From Pararhodospirillum photometricum DSM 122 (lineage in GTDB: Bacteria > Pseudomonadota > Alphaproteobacteria > Rhodospirillales > Rhodospirillaceae): a stretch of 50,798 nucleotides of DNA. The stretch covers positions 103,540 through 154,337 of the forward strand of contig NC_017059.1 of assembly GCF_000284415.1 (NCBI RefSeq), written 5' to 3'. The position numbers and the translations under genes are program-made. Under the pieces are notes generated by a model. That model had not been told where the DNA came from. It did not search any database and worked only from the letters and a program-made list of their open reading frames with translations. Position 1 is the stretch's first letter; each line of letters starts with the position of its first letter. This document shows positions 1-9,809 of this stretch, piece by piece.

Positions 1-2
1 CG

Positions 3-245
3 ATTATCGCGCATATCATGGTGCGCGATACCCAGGGCATGGCCCGTTCCCACTTCATCTACCAGATCCGCACCTTTTGGTTGGGTCTGGCCATCGTTGT
101 GGTCGGCTTTGCCACTCAGTTCCTGATGATTGGGGAACTGATCATGTTGTTGGCGATTCCTTGGGTGATCGTGCGCTGCGTGCGCGGCTTTGGGCTGGCC
201 AACGAGCGCAAAGCGCACCCCAACCCACACACCTATTTGTGGTAA
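3..245 (+). CDS. Small membrane protein, DUF4870-like (3' part)
   Basis: The reading frame is already open at the window edge and ends at a TAA at 243-245, so only the C-terminal ~80 residues are visible. The motif SHFIYQIRTFW is followed by two hydrophobic stretches (about WLGLAIVVVGFATQFLMIG and LIMLLAIPWVIVRCV) and the tail HPNPHTYLW. This pattern is typical of small inner-membrane proteins of the DUF4870 type, whose function is not known to me. A half copy of the palindromic repeat family starts 7 nt after the stop. The internal ATG at 18 could be mistaken for the start, but the conserved frame continues upstream of it. Confidence 0.7.
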   Translation: MIAHIMVRDTQGMARSHFIYQIRTFWLGLAIVVVGFATQFLMIGELIMLLAIPWVIVRCVRGFGLANERKAHPNPHTYLW

Positions 246-1223
246 GTGAGGGAGGGGTCTGGGGACGATACGGGCGGCTCCATTCGCCAGCCCGCCGCGT
301 TTTGCGGCATTGTTGGCCTGAAGCCCACCTACGGCCGCTGCTCGCGCTGGGGCATCGTGGCGTTTGCCAGCTCGCTGGACCAAGCCGGCCCCATGACCCG
401 CACCGTGCGCGACGCGGCCATCATGCTGCGCGCCATGGCCGGCCATGACCCCAAGGACTCGACCAGCGCCCCGGTCGAGGTCCCCAACTTCGAGGCGGCC
501 CTCAGTGGCGACATCCGGGGCCTCAAGATTGGTCTGCCCCGGGAATACCGCCCGGATGGCCTGGATCCCCAGATGGCGGCGTTGTGGGATCGTGGCGCCC
601 AGTGGCTGCGCGAGGCCGGTGCCGAGGTGGTCGAAGTCAGCCTGCCCCACACCAAGTATGCACTGGCAACCTACTACATCGTGGCGCCGGCCGAGGCTTC
701 GTCCAATCTGGCGCGCTATGATGGCGTGCGCTTTGGCGTGCGGGTCGAGGGCACCTCGCTCGATGACATGTACTGCAAGACCCGCGCCGCCGGCTTTGGC
801 GCCGAGGTGCGCCGGCGTATCTTGATTGGCACCTACGCCCTCTCGGCCGGGTACTACGATGCCTACTACTTGAAAGCCCAGCAGGTGCGCGCCCTGATTG
901 CCGAGGATTTCAAGAAGGCGTTCGAGCACGTGGATCTTCTGCTGACCCCGACCACGCCCACCCCGGCCTTTGGGCTCAACGAAACCATCGACGATCCCAT
1001 TACCATGTACCTCAACGACGTTTTCACCGTGCCCACCTCGCTGGCCGGTCTGCCCGGCCTGTCGTTGCCGGTGGGGCTGTCGGCCGAGGGCCTGCCCGTG
1101 GGCTTGCAGCTGATCGGGCGGCATTTCGACGAGGAAACCGTGCTCAATGCCGGTCTGGTGATGGAGCAGGCGGCGGCCTTCACGGCCCGGCCCGCTTTTC
1201 TTGCCGCCAAGACGGAGGGTTGA
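246..1223 (+). CDS. gatA: Glutamyl-tRNA(Gln)/aspartyl-tRNA(Asn) amidotransferase subunit A, 5'-truncated
   Basis: GatA is the amidase subunit of GatCAB, which frees ammonia from glutamine to convert Glu-tRNA(Gln) or Asp-tRNA(Asn) to the amidated form. The frame opens with a GTG at 246, but homology begins only at [15 protein letters not shown], which lies around residue 170 of a normal ~490-residue GatA. The nucleophile serine of DTGGS is present. The upstream catalytic lysine and the cis-serine segment (GGSSGGS region) are absent, so the product should be inactive. The C-terminal part (to 325 residues) looks intact and gatB follows 3 nt later. gatC and the first third of gatA are missing, and the junction falls in a half copy of the palindromic repeat. 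An essential gene broken this way suggests a misassembly or an intact copy elsewhere. Confidence 0.9.
   Translation: MREGSGDDTGGSIRQPAAFCGIVGLKPTYGRCSRWGIVAFASSLDQAGPMTRTVRDAAIMLRAMAGHDPKDSTSAPVEVPNFEAALSGDIRGLKIGLPREYRPDGLDPQMAALWDRGAQWLREAGAEVVEVSLPHTKYALATYYIVAPAEASSNLARYDGVRFGVRVEGTSLDDMYCKTRAAGFGAEVRRRILIGTYALSAGYYDAYYLKAQQVRALIAEDFKKAFEHVDLLLTPTTPTPAFGLNETIDDPITMYLNDVFTVPTSLAGLPGLSLPVGLSAEGLPVGLQLIGRHFDEETVLNAGLVMEQAAAFTARPAFLAAKTEG
252..265 (-). repeat. Half copy of the palindromic repeat
   Basis: GAGGGGTCTGGGGA is one arm of the ~34-bp palindromic repeat found 16 times in full in this window. The other arm is missing: the sequence runs straight into the middle of gatA at about 266. 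It marks a junction, either a real deletion or an assembly misjoin. Confidence 0.75.
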
Positions 1224-1226
1224 GCC

Positions 1227-2684
1227 ATGGTCTATCGCATTGAAGGAAGCACGGGCTTTTGGGAAGTGGTGATCGGCCTGGAAGTTCATGCCCAGGTCGT
1301 CAGCCAGTCCAAACTGTTCTCCGGCGCCTCGACCCGCTTTGGCGCCGAGCCCAACACCCAGGTCTCGCTGGTGGATGCCGCCTTGCCCGGCATGCTGCCG
1401 GTCATCAATGGCTATTGCGTCGAGCAGGCGGTGCGCACCGGCTTGGCCCTGCGCGCCAAGATCAACAAGCACTCGATTTTTGCTCGCAAGAACTACTTCT
1501 ACGCCGACCTGCCCCAGGGCTACCAGATCAGCCAGTACGAGCAGCCCATCGTCGGCGAGGGGCGTTTGGTCCTCGACATGCCCGATGGGTCGTCACGCAC
1601 CGTCGGCATCGAGCGTCTGCACCTGGAGCAAGACGCCGGCAAGTCGATGCACGATCAGCACCCGACTCGCAGCCTGATCGACCTCAACCGGGCCGGCGTG
1701 GCCCTGATGGAGATCGTCTCGCGCCCCGACATGCGCGAGCCCGAGGAAGCCGGGGCCTATCTGCGCAAGCTGCGCTCGATCTTGCGCTACCTCGGGACCT
1801 GCGACGGCAACATGGAGGAAGGCTCCATGCGCGCCGACGTCAACGTCTCGGTGCGCCGCGAGGGCGAAACAGCCTTGCGAACCCGCTGCGAGGTCAAGAA
1901 CGTCAACTCGGTACGCTTTGTCATGCAGGCCATCGAGACGGAAGCGCGCCGTCAGGTGATGGTCTGGGAAAGTGGCGACGAGGTGAAGCAGGAAACCCGC
2001 CTGTTCGATCCGGCCAAGGGCGAAACCCGCTCCATGCGCTCCAAGGAGCACGCCCACGACTACCGCTATTTCCCCGACCCCGACCTGTTGCCCCTGGAGT
2101 TTGACGACGACTTCGTCAATCGGGTCCGCGACACCCTGCCCGAGCTACCCGACGACAAGAAGGAACGCTTTATCGCCGACTACGGCCTCACCCCCTACGA
2201 TGCCAGCGTCTTGGTCGTGGACCGCGACAACGCCGACTTCTTCGAGGCGGTGGCCACGGGGCGCGATGGCAAGCTGGCGGCTAATTGGGTGATCAACAAC
2301 CTGTTTGGCGCCCTGGCCAAGGCCGGTCGCGCGGTGGCGGACAGCCCGGTGTCGGCGGCTCACCTGGGGGAATTGCTCGACCTGCTGCGCGACGAGGTGA
2401 TCAACGGACGCATCGCCAAGGATGTGTTCGAGATCATGATGGAAACCGGCAGCGCCCCGGGGCAGATCGTCGAGGAACGGGGCCTCACGCAGGTGACCGA
2501 CACCAGCGCCATTGAAGCGGCGGTGGATGCGGTGATTGCCGCCAACCCCGACAAGGCCAACGAGGTGCGGGGCGGCAAGGACAAGCTGCTGGGCTGGTTC
2601 GTGGGTCAGGTCATGAAGACGACGGGCGGCAAGGCCAATCCGGCGCTGGTCAATGATATCCTGAAAGGCCGCCTGCTCGGGTGA
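1227..2684 (+). CDS. gatB: Aspartyl/glutamyl-tRNA(Asn/Gln) amidotransferase subunit B
   Basis: GatB binds the mischarged tRNA, activates the acyl group with ATP, and transfers to it the ammonia delivered from GatA. The 485-residue product has the family's usual length. The N-terminus carries [10 protein letters not shown], followed by the catalytic cradle region with [24 protein letters not shown] and [13 protein letters not shown]. The C-terminal ~140 residues form the tRNA-binding YqeY-like tail, ending with [14 protein letters not shown]. An ATG at 1227 follows gatA by 3 nt and a GGAGGG-like Shine-Dalgarno lies just upstream, so it is co-transcribed with the truncated gatA. A palindromic repeat copy follows 13 nt after the stop. 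Confidence 0.96.
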   Translation: MVYRIEGSTGFWEVVIGLEVHAQVVSQSKLFSGASTRFGAEPNTQVSLVDAALPGMLPVINGYCVEQAVRTGLALRAKINKHSIFARKNYFYADLPQGYQISQYEQPIVGEGRLVLDMPDGSSRTVGIERLHLEQDAGKSMHDQHPTRSLIDLNRAGVALMEIVSRPDMREPEEAGAYLRKLRSILRYLGTCDGNMEEGSMRADVNVSVRREGETALRTRCEVKNVNSVRFVMQAIETEARRQVMVWESGDEVKQETRLFDPAKGETRSMRSKEHAHDYRYFPDPDLLPLEFDDDFVNRVRDTLPELPDDKKERFIADYGLTPYDASVLVVDRDNADFFEAVATGRDGKLAANWVINNLFGALAKAGRAVADSPVSAAHLGELLDLLRDEVINGRIAKDVFEIMMETGSAPGQIVEERGLTQVTDTSAIEAAVDAVIAANPDKANEVRGGKDKLLGWFVGQVMKTTGGKANPALVNDILKGRLLG

Positions 2685-2696
2685 GGCGCAACAGGG

Positions 2697-2730
2697 AAGG
2701 CTGGGGAGGCTTGCCTCCCCAGACCCCCTC
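2697..2730 (+). repeat. Palindromic repeat copy (3' of gatB)
   Basis: Arms CTGGGGAGGC and GCCTCCCCAG form a 10-bp stem around a TT loop, preceded by AAGG and followed by ACCCCCTC. It lies 13 nt after the gatB stop in the standard gene-following polarity, as a transcribed hairpin would. Confidence 0.85.
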
Positions 2731-2874
2731 GGCTTGAAGAAAGGGGCCCCATCCTGGCCTTAAGGTTACATCCTCGTTATTGACTCTCCCTCGTCGTTGG
2801 GCCATATCCGAGGGGGGCGACGCGTCCGCGCCCCAGTCCAGACAGGACCCATGCGATCAGAGGGATCGGGGCAT

Positions 2875-5847
2875 ATGAAGAGGCTTCTCTTCGCCAGGAC
2901 CATGGGGGGAGGGCCACTCCGTCGCTTGGTCATTGCCGTGGCCTTGGCCAATCTCTTCGTGTTTTCCGGTGCAACCACAACAATCTGGCGGAGCTACACG
3001 CTCTATAGCCAGCAGGCTGACACCGACGTCAAAAACATCGCCAAAACCGTTGAAAAATCAATGAGCGACAGCCTGACGCTCAATGAGGTCATGCTCACGG
3101 CTCTTGCCGATAGCATTGCGGGAAAATGCGATGAACATGGCGTTAGCATTTTTCGGATAAAAAGCTATATTGAAATAATAAAGAGTCGTTATAGCTACAT
3201 CGATTCTTTTCGCTTTATTGATCCTTCCGGCAGCATTCTCTATGGCACAGACGTTGACGCCACTAATTCTGTCAATGTTTCCGATCGGGATTATTTTATA
3301 CGCGCCCTGGCCAGCGAGACCGGCGAGACGGTTTTTGGCGGGCCTCATCTGAGCCGAACGACAGGCCATCCTTCCGTCTATATGGCGCGTCGTGTTTATT
3401 GTGCCGACGATCATCTTCTTGGGGTGGTCAGCTCGGCCATTTCCCTGGCCCGAATCAAAGAGTTTTTGGAAACGATTGATGTTGGCCCCAAAGGAGGCAT
3501 CAGCATCCGCGACCAGGACATGGCGATTATTGTCCGCCACCCCGATCCTGGAGACAAGTTTCGAGGAAACAAAACTATATCGCCCGAGTTGCAAGCCATC
3601 ATCGGCTCCGGCGCCCGGGAGGGTGGATACCACAGCGGAACGACCTGGGATGGAACAGCGCGGGCCGTCTATTTTTCACGCATTAGCAATTATCCTTACT
3701 ACGTTAATGTCGGGATTGCCGATGATCATTATCTCAACACATGGCGACAGCAAACCAACATCACCGTTGTTCTTAGTTTATTCTTTTTTATAATTAGTAT
3801 TTTCTGGGCGGTTTCCTATTATCGCAACTGGCAGGCGCGGCATCAGGAGGCCCATCAGGCACTCTCCAGCATGGAGGAACGTTTCCAACTCGCCATGTTG
3901 GCCGCCAATGACGGAGTCTGGGACTGGAGTTCGGAGTCAGGAAAAAACTACTGTAGCCCCAACGCCTACCGCATGCTGGGGTATGACGAGGCGGACGACA
4001 TCATGGATCAAGCGGTGATGCTCACCCTGATTCATCCCGATGACCGCGACACCTTCCAGACCCTCAATAAAAACTGCATTGAACGGAACGTGAGCGAGTT
4101 CTCCCAGGAACTGCGCATGCGGGCCAAGGATGGGAGCTGGAAGTGGATCTTGCGCCGCGGCCGCGTTGTAACACGCGATGCCCGGCGGCGGGCAACCCGG
4201 ATCATCGGCACCCACGTCGATATCACCCGCCTCAAAGAGTCCGAGTTACGCGCCGACGAAGCGTCCCGCGTCAAGAGCGAGTTCCTGGCCAACATGAGCC
4301 ATGAGATCCGCACTCCCATGAATGGCATCATTGGGATGCTACACCTTGTGTTGCTCGGAGACTTGCCTTCCACTGTTCGTAAACAGCTCGAGATCTCGGT
4401 GTCTTCCGCCAGCAAGCTCCTCCTTATCCTCAATGACATTCTCGACATCTCCAAGCTCCAGGCTGGCAAGCTGACGATTGAGGCGGTTGTCTTTGAGCTT
4501 GACCTCTTACTCGAAGAGGCGTTGGCACCTTTCCGACCCAAGATGGATGAACGCGGGATTGCCGTGACGGTGACACGTTCACCCACCACCCCGTCCCTTG
4601 TGGTCGGGGATCCACTGCGGATGACTCAAATACTCACGAACTACCTGAGCAACGCTGTGAAGTTCACCGAGAATGGCATCATTTCGATCAGCATTGAGGC
4701 CGAGAGCCCCACTCCCCCGGAGTGCCTGATAAAAATATCCGTTACCGATACAGGCCCTGGCATTCCCGAAGACAAACAAGACAAGCTCTTTCAGCCTTTT
4801 GAACAGGCCGATTACACGGTTTTCCAAAGTTTTGGAGGCACGGGTCTCGGGCTGGCCATTTGCAAGCAACTCGCCACACTGATGGGAGGAGCGGTCGGCG
4901 TCAACAGCACGCCAGGACAAGGCAGCACTTTTTGGTTTTCGGTCAAGGTGTTGAGCGCCGATGGAAGGCTCGGTGAAGGATCCCTTCCAGACCATGGCCC
5001 TCCGGCGGCCCCCCCGGTGGACGTCGCTCTCCTGAAGGGAACACGGGTCTTGCTGGTGGAAGATAATCCGACCAACGAATTGGTGGCCGTGGGCTTGTTG
5101 GAAGCCGTGGGCGCCCGGGTTGATGTGGCGCACGACGGGGTTGAATGCGTAGAAAAGGCAACGCAGAACAGCTACGAGGCTATCTTAATGGATGTGCAAA
5201 TGCCCCGGATGGATGGATTGACCGCCACACGCCTTCTGCGCAAGGATCCGCGTTTTTCTGATCTCCCTATTATTGCCATGACGGCAAATGCTCTGCGAAG
5301 CCAGCAGGAAGAGTGCCTGGATGCTTCGATGAATGACTTCGTCGGCAAGCCTTTTGACCCGGCCGACCTCTATACTGTTCTGCTAAAATGGGTGACTGGC
5401 GAGGGGGCGGTCGAGCAGCAAGGCTTACACGACGTCTTGGTCGATCATCACGCGGAGATCCACTTCCTTGGCGCGATTGACGGATTGGATGTCCGGGCTG
5501 GCCTTCGCCACATGTCGGGCATGCGGAAGCTCTATCTCAGCGCGCTGACCCAATTCATCGAACAAAACCAAGACACCATCGACCTGTTCCGAGGGTACTT
5601 GCTGCTCGGGGATACCCAAGCCATCTACGACTTGGCCCACTCGTTAAAGGGCGTTTCGGCCACGCTCGGCGCCACCTCAATCCACGACGCCGTGGTGGCG
5701 TTGGAGCGCGTGGCCCGAGGCGACAACCTTGAAGGATGCCGATCCCTTGCCGATCCCTTTGAAAACGCTCTCACACGCCTTTTAGCAACCCTTGACCCCG
5801 CCCTTGCCCTCGCCGCTTCCCAGGCTTCGCCGACAACGACAGCGTGA
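2875..5847 (+). CDS. Membrane-bound hybrid sensor histidine kinase (Cache-PAS-HisKA-HATPase-REC-Hpt)
   Basis: From the ATG at 2875 the product has 990 residues. Hydrophobic segments near 17-40 and 296-318 frame a ~250-residue periplasmic Cache/PDC-type sensor. A PAS domain starts near 333 (FQLAMLAANDGVWDW). HisKA has the phosphoacceptor H476 in NMSHEIRTPMNG. The HATPase shows LTNYLSNAVKFT, DTGPGIP and GGTGLGLAI. The receiver domain starts near 723 with acceptor D773 in ILMDVQMPRMDG, and the C-terminal Hpt has H922 in AHSLKGVSATLGA. All phosphorelay residues are present, so it can run a full His-Asp-His relay, but no output domain is attached. The chemoreceptor-like gene and CheY-like regulator downstream are possible partners (inference). 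Upstream in-frame starts exist at 2797 (TTG) and 2851 (ATG); 2875 is preferred because it places TM1 near the N-terminus. Confidence 0.92.
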   Translation: MKRLLFARTMGGGPLRRLVIAVALANLFVFSGATTTIWRSYTLYSQQADTDVKNIAKTVEKSMSDSLTLNEVMLTALADSIAGKCDEHGVSIFRIKSYIEIIKSRYSYIDSFRFIDPSGSILYGTDVDATNSVNVSDRDYFIRALASETGETVFGGPHLSRTTGHPSVYMARRVYCADDHLLGVVSSAISLARIKEFLETIDVGPKGGISIRDQDMAIIVRHPDPGDKFRGNKTISPELQAIIGSGAREGGYHSGTTWDGTARAVYFSRISNYPYYVNVGIADDHYLNTWRQQTNITVVLSLFFFIISIFWAVSYYRNWQARHQEAHQALSSMEERFQLAMLAANDGVWDWSSESGKNYCSPNAYRMLGYDEADDIMDQAVMLTLIHPDDRDTFQTLNKNCIERNVSEFSQELRMRAKDGSWKWILRRGRVVTRDARRRATRIIGTHVDITRLKESELRADEASRVKSEFLANMSHEIRTPMNGIIGMLHLVLLGDLPSTVRKQLEISVSSASKLLLILNDILDISKLQAGKLTIEAVVFELDLLLEEALAPFRPKMDERGIAVTVTRSPTTPSLVVGDPLRMTQILTNYLSNAVKFTENGIISISIEAESPTPPECLIKISVTDTGPGIPEDKQDKLFQPFEQADYTVFQSFGGTGLGLAICKQLATLMGGAVGVNSTPGQGSTFWFSVKVLSADGRLGEGSLPDHGPPAAPPVDVALLKGTRVLLVEDNPTNELVAVGLLEAVGARVDVAHDGVECVEKATQNSYEAILMDVQMPRMDGLTATRLLRKDPRFSDLPIIAMTANALRSQQEECLDASMNDFVGKPFDPADLYTVLLKWVTGEGAVEQQGLHDVLVDHHAEIHFLGAIDGLDVRAGLRHMSGMRKLYLSALTQFIEQNQDTIDLFRGYLLLGDTQAIYDLAHSLKGVSATLGATSIHDAVVALERVARGDNLEGCRSLADPFENALTRLLATLDPALALAASQASPTTTA

Positions 5848-5968
5848 CCGCGTCAAGGAGAGATGAGGTCCATACAGACTTCTTTGCGGTCGTTTGACGC
5901 GTAAAACCATCTGGACATACCTTATACAATGTACGACCATGATCCTAAATCTCGCTTCGCTGCGACAT

Positions 5969-6060
5969 CCACCCACTCCTGGAGCCAGGGGGAGGGCGAA
6001 AGCCCGGGCGACGGGAGTGGTCCTCTCGGGAGGGATCATCGTCCTGAGGGCCCGGAGGTG
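5969..6060 (+). ncRNA. Candidate structured leader of the chemoreceptor-like gene
   Basis: Three nested or consecutive inverted repeats sit just before the start codon at 6064. CCACTCC (5973-5979) pairs with GGAGTGG (6014-6020). Inside this is a GGGC stem (5994-5997/6002-6005) capped by a GAAA tetraloop. CCTC (6022-6025) pairs with GAGG (6030-6033) around TCGG. The GGAGG ribosome-binding site follows at about 6053. It matches no riboswitch class I can name, so calling it a regulatory RNA is inference from base pairing only. Confidence 0.35.
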
Positions 6061-6063
6061 TTG

Positions 6064-7291
6064 ATGACACAAGGCAGCCCGTTTTTTCGGAAGAGGTTGG
6101 TTGTTTTCCTCGTGCTCGCGGCCCTCCCCGTGGCTGAGGGCCTTCTGTGGAGCCTCCCCCCCCTTGCCCGAGGGGATGGGCCTAGCCCTTCGCGGTCTCC
6201 TGGTCGTCCTGGGATTGCTCCCCCTGATTTTATGGGACACCCGCTCCCCTCAGCCGCCCCGCCCCCTACAGAACGCCCCGCCCCCGCCCCTTTCCTCGTC
6301 TTCGCCCCCCCCTGCATCGTATGACGCCTTCCAGTGCGGCGTCTGCTTGGCAGAGAAAATCAAGTATTTCGGCGACTTTGCCGTAACCATGCAAAAAGAA
6401 ACAACCGAAGTCATCAAGGCGACAGAAGGGAATGCCATCACCCTAATGAATGACCTTGGTGAAGTTGAAAATGGATTGAGGCGCCTCCTGAACTATATTG
6501 CCGACACCGGCTCCCGCGACAGGGTCGCTGACATTATTGACAGAACTGAAGCGCAACTTTCCAGAAGCCATACCTTGATTGATGAATTTGCCCGGGAACG
6601 CCAGCAAGATATGCTTTCCGCTCAGTCGCGCATTGAGGAAGTGAGCCGGGTTGCCTCGGTTCTCGCCTCGGCCGTTGACGCAGTCCGCAACATCGCCCAT
6701 CAGACTCGGATGCTCGCCCTCAATGCCATGATCGAAGCGGTGCGCGCGGGAGAATCAGGCAAGGGCTTTGCGGTTGTTGCCGGAGAGGTACGCGCTCTCT
6801 CGCAGCAATCCGATCAGGCCGCCAAGGCCATCGGCGACGGAATCAACGATCTTGAGCACGTGATCAGCACAAGCCTGAAGTCTATCGTGAGCGACCGCGT
6901 GTCCAAAGAGGAAGAGGGGTTTGCCGTCATCTCGGAAGCGGTCAATGAACTGACGCAAAACCTCCAGATCCTCATCAGCCATCAAAGCGATACCTTGACC
7001 AAGGTCTCTCAGGAGAACGAACGCCTGTCCGAGCCCATCCTCAAAATGATCGGCTCCATCCAGTTCCAAGACGTGGTCAAATGCCGTCTTGAGGGCTTAT
7101 CAGCCTGTTTTCTTGAGATTTCCCAGGGGATCGAGACGACCATTGTTGAAATGGCCAATCCGTCCCACACCAGCCTTGAGGCGGTGAACGCCCTTTATCG
7201 GCGCCGGATCGACGCCATGGTCAAGCAGGCCCTCACCAAACTCAACTCAAACAATCAAAGCGAAACCAACACGACGGTTGAGCTTTTTTAG
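6064..7291 (+). CDS. Methyl-accepting chemotaxis-like protein with a probable frameshift
   Basis: An ATG at 6064 has a good GGAGG site 6 nt upstream and opens a frame encoding a first membrane helix ([19 protein letters not shown]). After the C8 run at 6156-6163 this frame degenerates. A second frame, one base over, continues sensibly with a second helix ([18 protein letters not shown]), a proline-rich linker and the receptor signalling domain ending at 7291. The signalling part shows the chemoreceptor hairpin-like pattern [20 protein letters not shown] and [15 protein letters not shown]. Its C-terminal [14 protein letters not shown] resembles other alphaproteobacterial soluble-type receptors. 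The interval is 1228 nt, one base more than a multiple of three; removing one C restores a single ~408-residue protein. Either a homopolymer sequencing error or a real inactivating or phase-variable tract. Confidence 0.82.
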
Positions 7292-7426
7292 CATGCCCTG
7301 CGGTCAAACGGACTTGATCCTGGCCTTTGAAACCTTGATGTGACCATAAACGGATCCAAGAAGAGGCTGTCGCACCTCTTGTCATGGTCTCGTAACGTGT
7401 CACGGATGGACCGATGGGAGGGGAGT

Positions 7427-7813
7427 ATGGCGGAGAGAACGAGACGCGCCATCATTGCTGAGGACAATTCCATTTTGCGAGAGCTTATTGCCAAAGCCTT
7501 GGAATGGAGCGGCCCCTGGGAGATCGTTAAAACCATCGACGGCGCCGAGGTTCTCTCGGCTTTAGCGTCGGGCCGCAAAACAGATCTCGTTATTTTGGAT
7601 TGGAAGATGGAAGGCCTTGATGGCCTTGAGTGCGCCCGTCGCATTCGCCAGGGCGAAAAGGGCATCGACCGGACCATTCCGTTGGTTCTTGTGACGTCGG
7701 CCGGCGAAGAATTGACAGAAGACATGATCCGGGAGGCCGGCGTTACTCTGCTCCTACGAAAGCCCTTTACCCTGATCAAGCTTCAAAGCGCCATTCGCCA
7801 GATTATTCCGTAG
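7427..7813 (+). CDS. Single-domain response regulator (CheY-like)
   Basis: The 128-residue product is one receiver domain. IIAEDNSILRELI contains the acidic pocket, VILDWKMEGLDGLE the phosphoacceptor aspartate after beta-3, LVTSAGEE the conserved T/S switch residue, and LLLRKPF the invariant lysine-proline. No output domain is present, so it acts through protein interaction or as a phosphate carrier. The ATG at 7427 is preferred because GGGAGGGGAG lies just upstream; in-frame starts further up add residues without family support. It follows the chemoreceptor-like gene and may receive phosphate from the hybrid kinase at 2875-5847 (inference). Confidence 0.88.
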   Translation: MAERTRRAIIAEDNSILRELIAKALEWSGPWEIVKTIDGAEVLSALASGRKTDLVILDWKMEGLDGLECARRIRQGEKGIDRTIPLVLVTSAGEELTEDMIREAGVTLLLRKPFTLIKLQSAIRQIIP

Positions 7814-7876
7814 GTTGCTGCCTCAGGGGACACGGGGCCGCCGCACGCGCCCCGCGTTCCCGAGACAAGCGGCCCC

Positions 7877-8557
7877 CTACAGCGTCACGATCTTCCCCTC
7901 ACGCAAAGTCACGCAGCGGTCCATGCGCCGGGCCAGATCCGGGTTATGGGTGGCGACCAGCGCCGCCAGCCCTTCGCCGCGCACCCGCTCCAGCAAAGCG
8001 GCAAACACGCGCTCGGCGGTGTGGGGATCCAGGTTCCCGGTGGGCTCATCGGCCAGCAAGAGCGCGGGGCGGTTGGCCAGGGCGCGGGCGATGGCGACAC
8101 GCTGCTGTTCGCCGCCCGAAAGCTGGCCCGGGCGGTGGGCGACCCGCTCGGCCAACCCCAGAGCGCCCAGCAAACTCAGGGCCCGCTCGGCGGCGGCCTT
8201 GCGCCTAACCCCGGCGATCATCTGAGGGATCACCACGTTCTCCAGAGCGGAAAACTCGGGCAGGAGGTGGTGGTACTGGTACACAAAGCCCAGATGTTCG
8301 CGCCGCAGACGGGTGCGACGGTCGTCGGCCAGGGTCGAGCAATCGACGCCCCCCACGATGACCCGCCCCGATGACGGCCGCTCCAGCAGACCGCACAGGT
8401 GCAGCAAGGTGGACTTGCCCGCCCCCGACGGCCCGACCAGGGCGACGATCTCGCCGGGACGGACCGACAGATCGGCGCCATCAAGGACCACCAGGGTTTC
8501 CCGCCCCTGCGAGAACTCTCGGCGCACGTCCTCAAGACGCAAGGCGAACTCACTCAT
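7877..8557 (-). CDS. lolD: Lipoprotein-releasing ABC transporter ATP-binding protein
   Basis: LolD powers extraction of outer-membrane lipoproteins from the inner membrane by LolC/LolE. The 226-residue protein has Walker [10 protein letters not shown], the Q-loop region [18 protein letters not shown], signature [10 protein letters not shown], Walker [13 protein letters not shown] and the switch histidine in ATHNPDLA. Its ATG at 8557 overlaps the stop of the permease gene upstream by 8 nt, so the two are translationally coupled. A longer N-terminus (from 8620) would read through the permease gene and is not supported. Confidence 0.93.
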   Translation of the reverse strand: MSEFALRLEDVRREFSQGRETLVVLDGADLSVRPGEIVALVGPSGAGKSTLLHLCGLLERPSSGRVIVGGVDCSTLADDRRTRLRREHLGFVYQYHHLLPEFSALENVVIPQMIAGVRRKAAAERALSLLGALGLAERVAHRPGQLSGGEQQRVAIARALANRPALLLADEPTGNLDPHTAERVFAALLERVRGEGLAALVATHNPDLARRMDRCVTLREGKIVTL

Positions 8558-9809
8558 GACGCAGGGCCTCCACGGGATCGGTCCGCGCGGCACGCCACGC
8601 GGGATAAAGAGTGGCGGCAAAAGACAGGCCGAGGGCCAAGCCCACCACCTGCATCACCTCGTGTCCCTCCATGCGCGCCGGCATGGTCGCCAGGAAATAG
8701 ACCTCGGCGCTAAATAGCTCGACCCCCAGAAGGCTTTGCAGCCCCTGACGGATGGCCTCGATGTTTTCGCAGAACAAGACCCCCAGAAGGAGACCGATCC
8801 CCGTTCCCAGGGTCCCGACACTAGCCCCGGCCAGGAAAAAGATCCGCATGATCGCTCCGCGCGACGCCCCCATGGTGCGCAAGATCGCAATATCCCGCCC
8901 TTTGTCCTTCACCAGCATGATCAGTCCACTGATGATGTTGAAGGCGGCCACCAAGATGATCAGCGTCAGGATCAGGAACATCACGTTGCGCTCGACCTGA
9001 AGCGCGTTAAAGAACGTGGCGTTCGTTTCGCGCCAGTCGCGCAGCCGCAAGGAAAGGCCCTGCTTGGCGCCCAGCTCGACCAGGGCCTGGGTAACGGCCC
9101 CGACCCGCTCAGGCTCGCTGACTTCCACCTCGAGATGGTGAACCCCGTTGGCAGGAACCTGGAAGTAGGTTTGAGCGGCTTCCAGCGGCAAAAAGACAAA
9201 GCTGCTATCGTATTCGCTCATCCCCACCGAAAAAATCGCCCGTACCGTGTAAGCCCGAATCGACGGCACCGAGCCGAAGGCGGTGATCTTGCCACGGGGC
9301 GAAATCAAGGTCAGCTTGTCACCCACCACCAGATTGAAGCGGCTGGCCAGCCGGCTGCCAATCATGATGGCGTCTTGCCCCTCCAGATCATCCAGCGACC
9401 CGGCGACCAGCGCTCGCGACAACACGTGCCGCGCTTTCAGGTCCTCAGACCTCGCACCTCGCACCAGTCCGCCCAATGACACGCCGTTGGCCGAGAGCAT
9501 CACCTGTCCCTCGACGGTCGGGGTGACGGTCTCCACACCCGGCACGGTGCGCACGGCCTGGGTCAGTCGGTCGTAGTCGGTCAGCACCTCGGTCGGCCCG
9601 AACACGCTGAGATGCCCATTCAAGCCAAAGATGCGCGACATCAGATCTTCGCGAAACCCATTCATCACGGCCATGACGATGATCAAGGTCGCGACCCCCA
9701 AGGCAATTCCGGCCAGGGAAAAGCCGGCGATCACCGAGACGAAGCCCTCCTTGCGACGCGCCCGCAAGTAACGCCCCGCCATCAGGCGTTCAAAGCTGTT
9801 GAAAATCAT
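8550..9809 (-). CDS. lolC: Lipoprotein-releasing ABC transporter permease (LolC/LolE family)
   Basis: The 419-residue protein starts [19 protein letters not shown], the N-terminal signature of the LolC/E family. A first membrane helix ([19 protein letters not shown] region) is followed by a large periplasmic domain of about 210 residues and three more helices. The FtsX-like core shows [24 protein letters not shown]. The C-terminus [18 protein letters not shown] is characteristic. Many alphaproteobacteria have a single such permease acting as a homodimer with LolD, so the LolC or LolE name is a convention here. Its ATG overlaps the stop of the DJ-1-like gene by 4 nt (ATGA). Confidence 0.92.
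   Translation of the reverse strand: MIFNSFERLMAGRYLRARRKEGFVSVIAGFSLAGIALGVATLIIVMAVMNGFREDLMSRIFGLNGHLSVFGPTEVLTDYDRLTQAVRTVPGVETVTPTVEGQVMLSANGVSLGGLVRGARSEDLKARHVLSRALVAGSLDDLEGQDAIMIGSRLASRFNLVVGDKLTLISPRGKITAFGSVPSIRAYTVRAIFSVGMSEYDSSFVFLPLEAAQTYFQVPANGVHHLEVEVSEPERVGAVTQALVELGAKQGLSLRLRDWRETNATFFNALQVERNVMFLILTLIILVAAFNIISGLIMLVKDKGRDIAILRTMGASRGAIMRIFFLAGASVGTLGTGIGLLLGVLFCENIEAIRQGLQSLLGVELFSAEVYFLATMPARMEGHEVMQVVGLALGLSFAATLYPAWRAARTDPVEALRHE

Noticed and set aside
18..245. ATG at 18 as the true start of the first gene
   Set aside because: The conserved frame continues to the window edge (IIAHIM before the usual SHFIYQIRTFW block), so the real start lies outside.
5969..6060. Known cyclic-di-GMP (GEMM) or SAH riboswitch
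   Set aside because: The stems and GAAA loop are present, but conserved core bases of those classes could not be matched, so only a generic structured leader is claimed.
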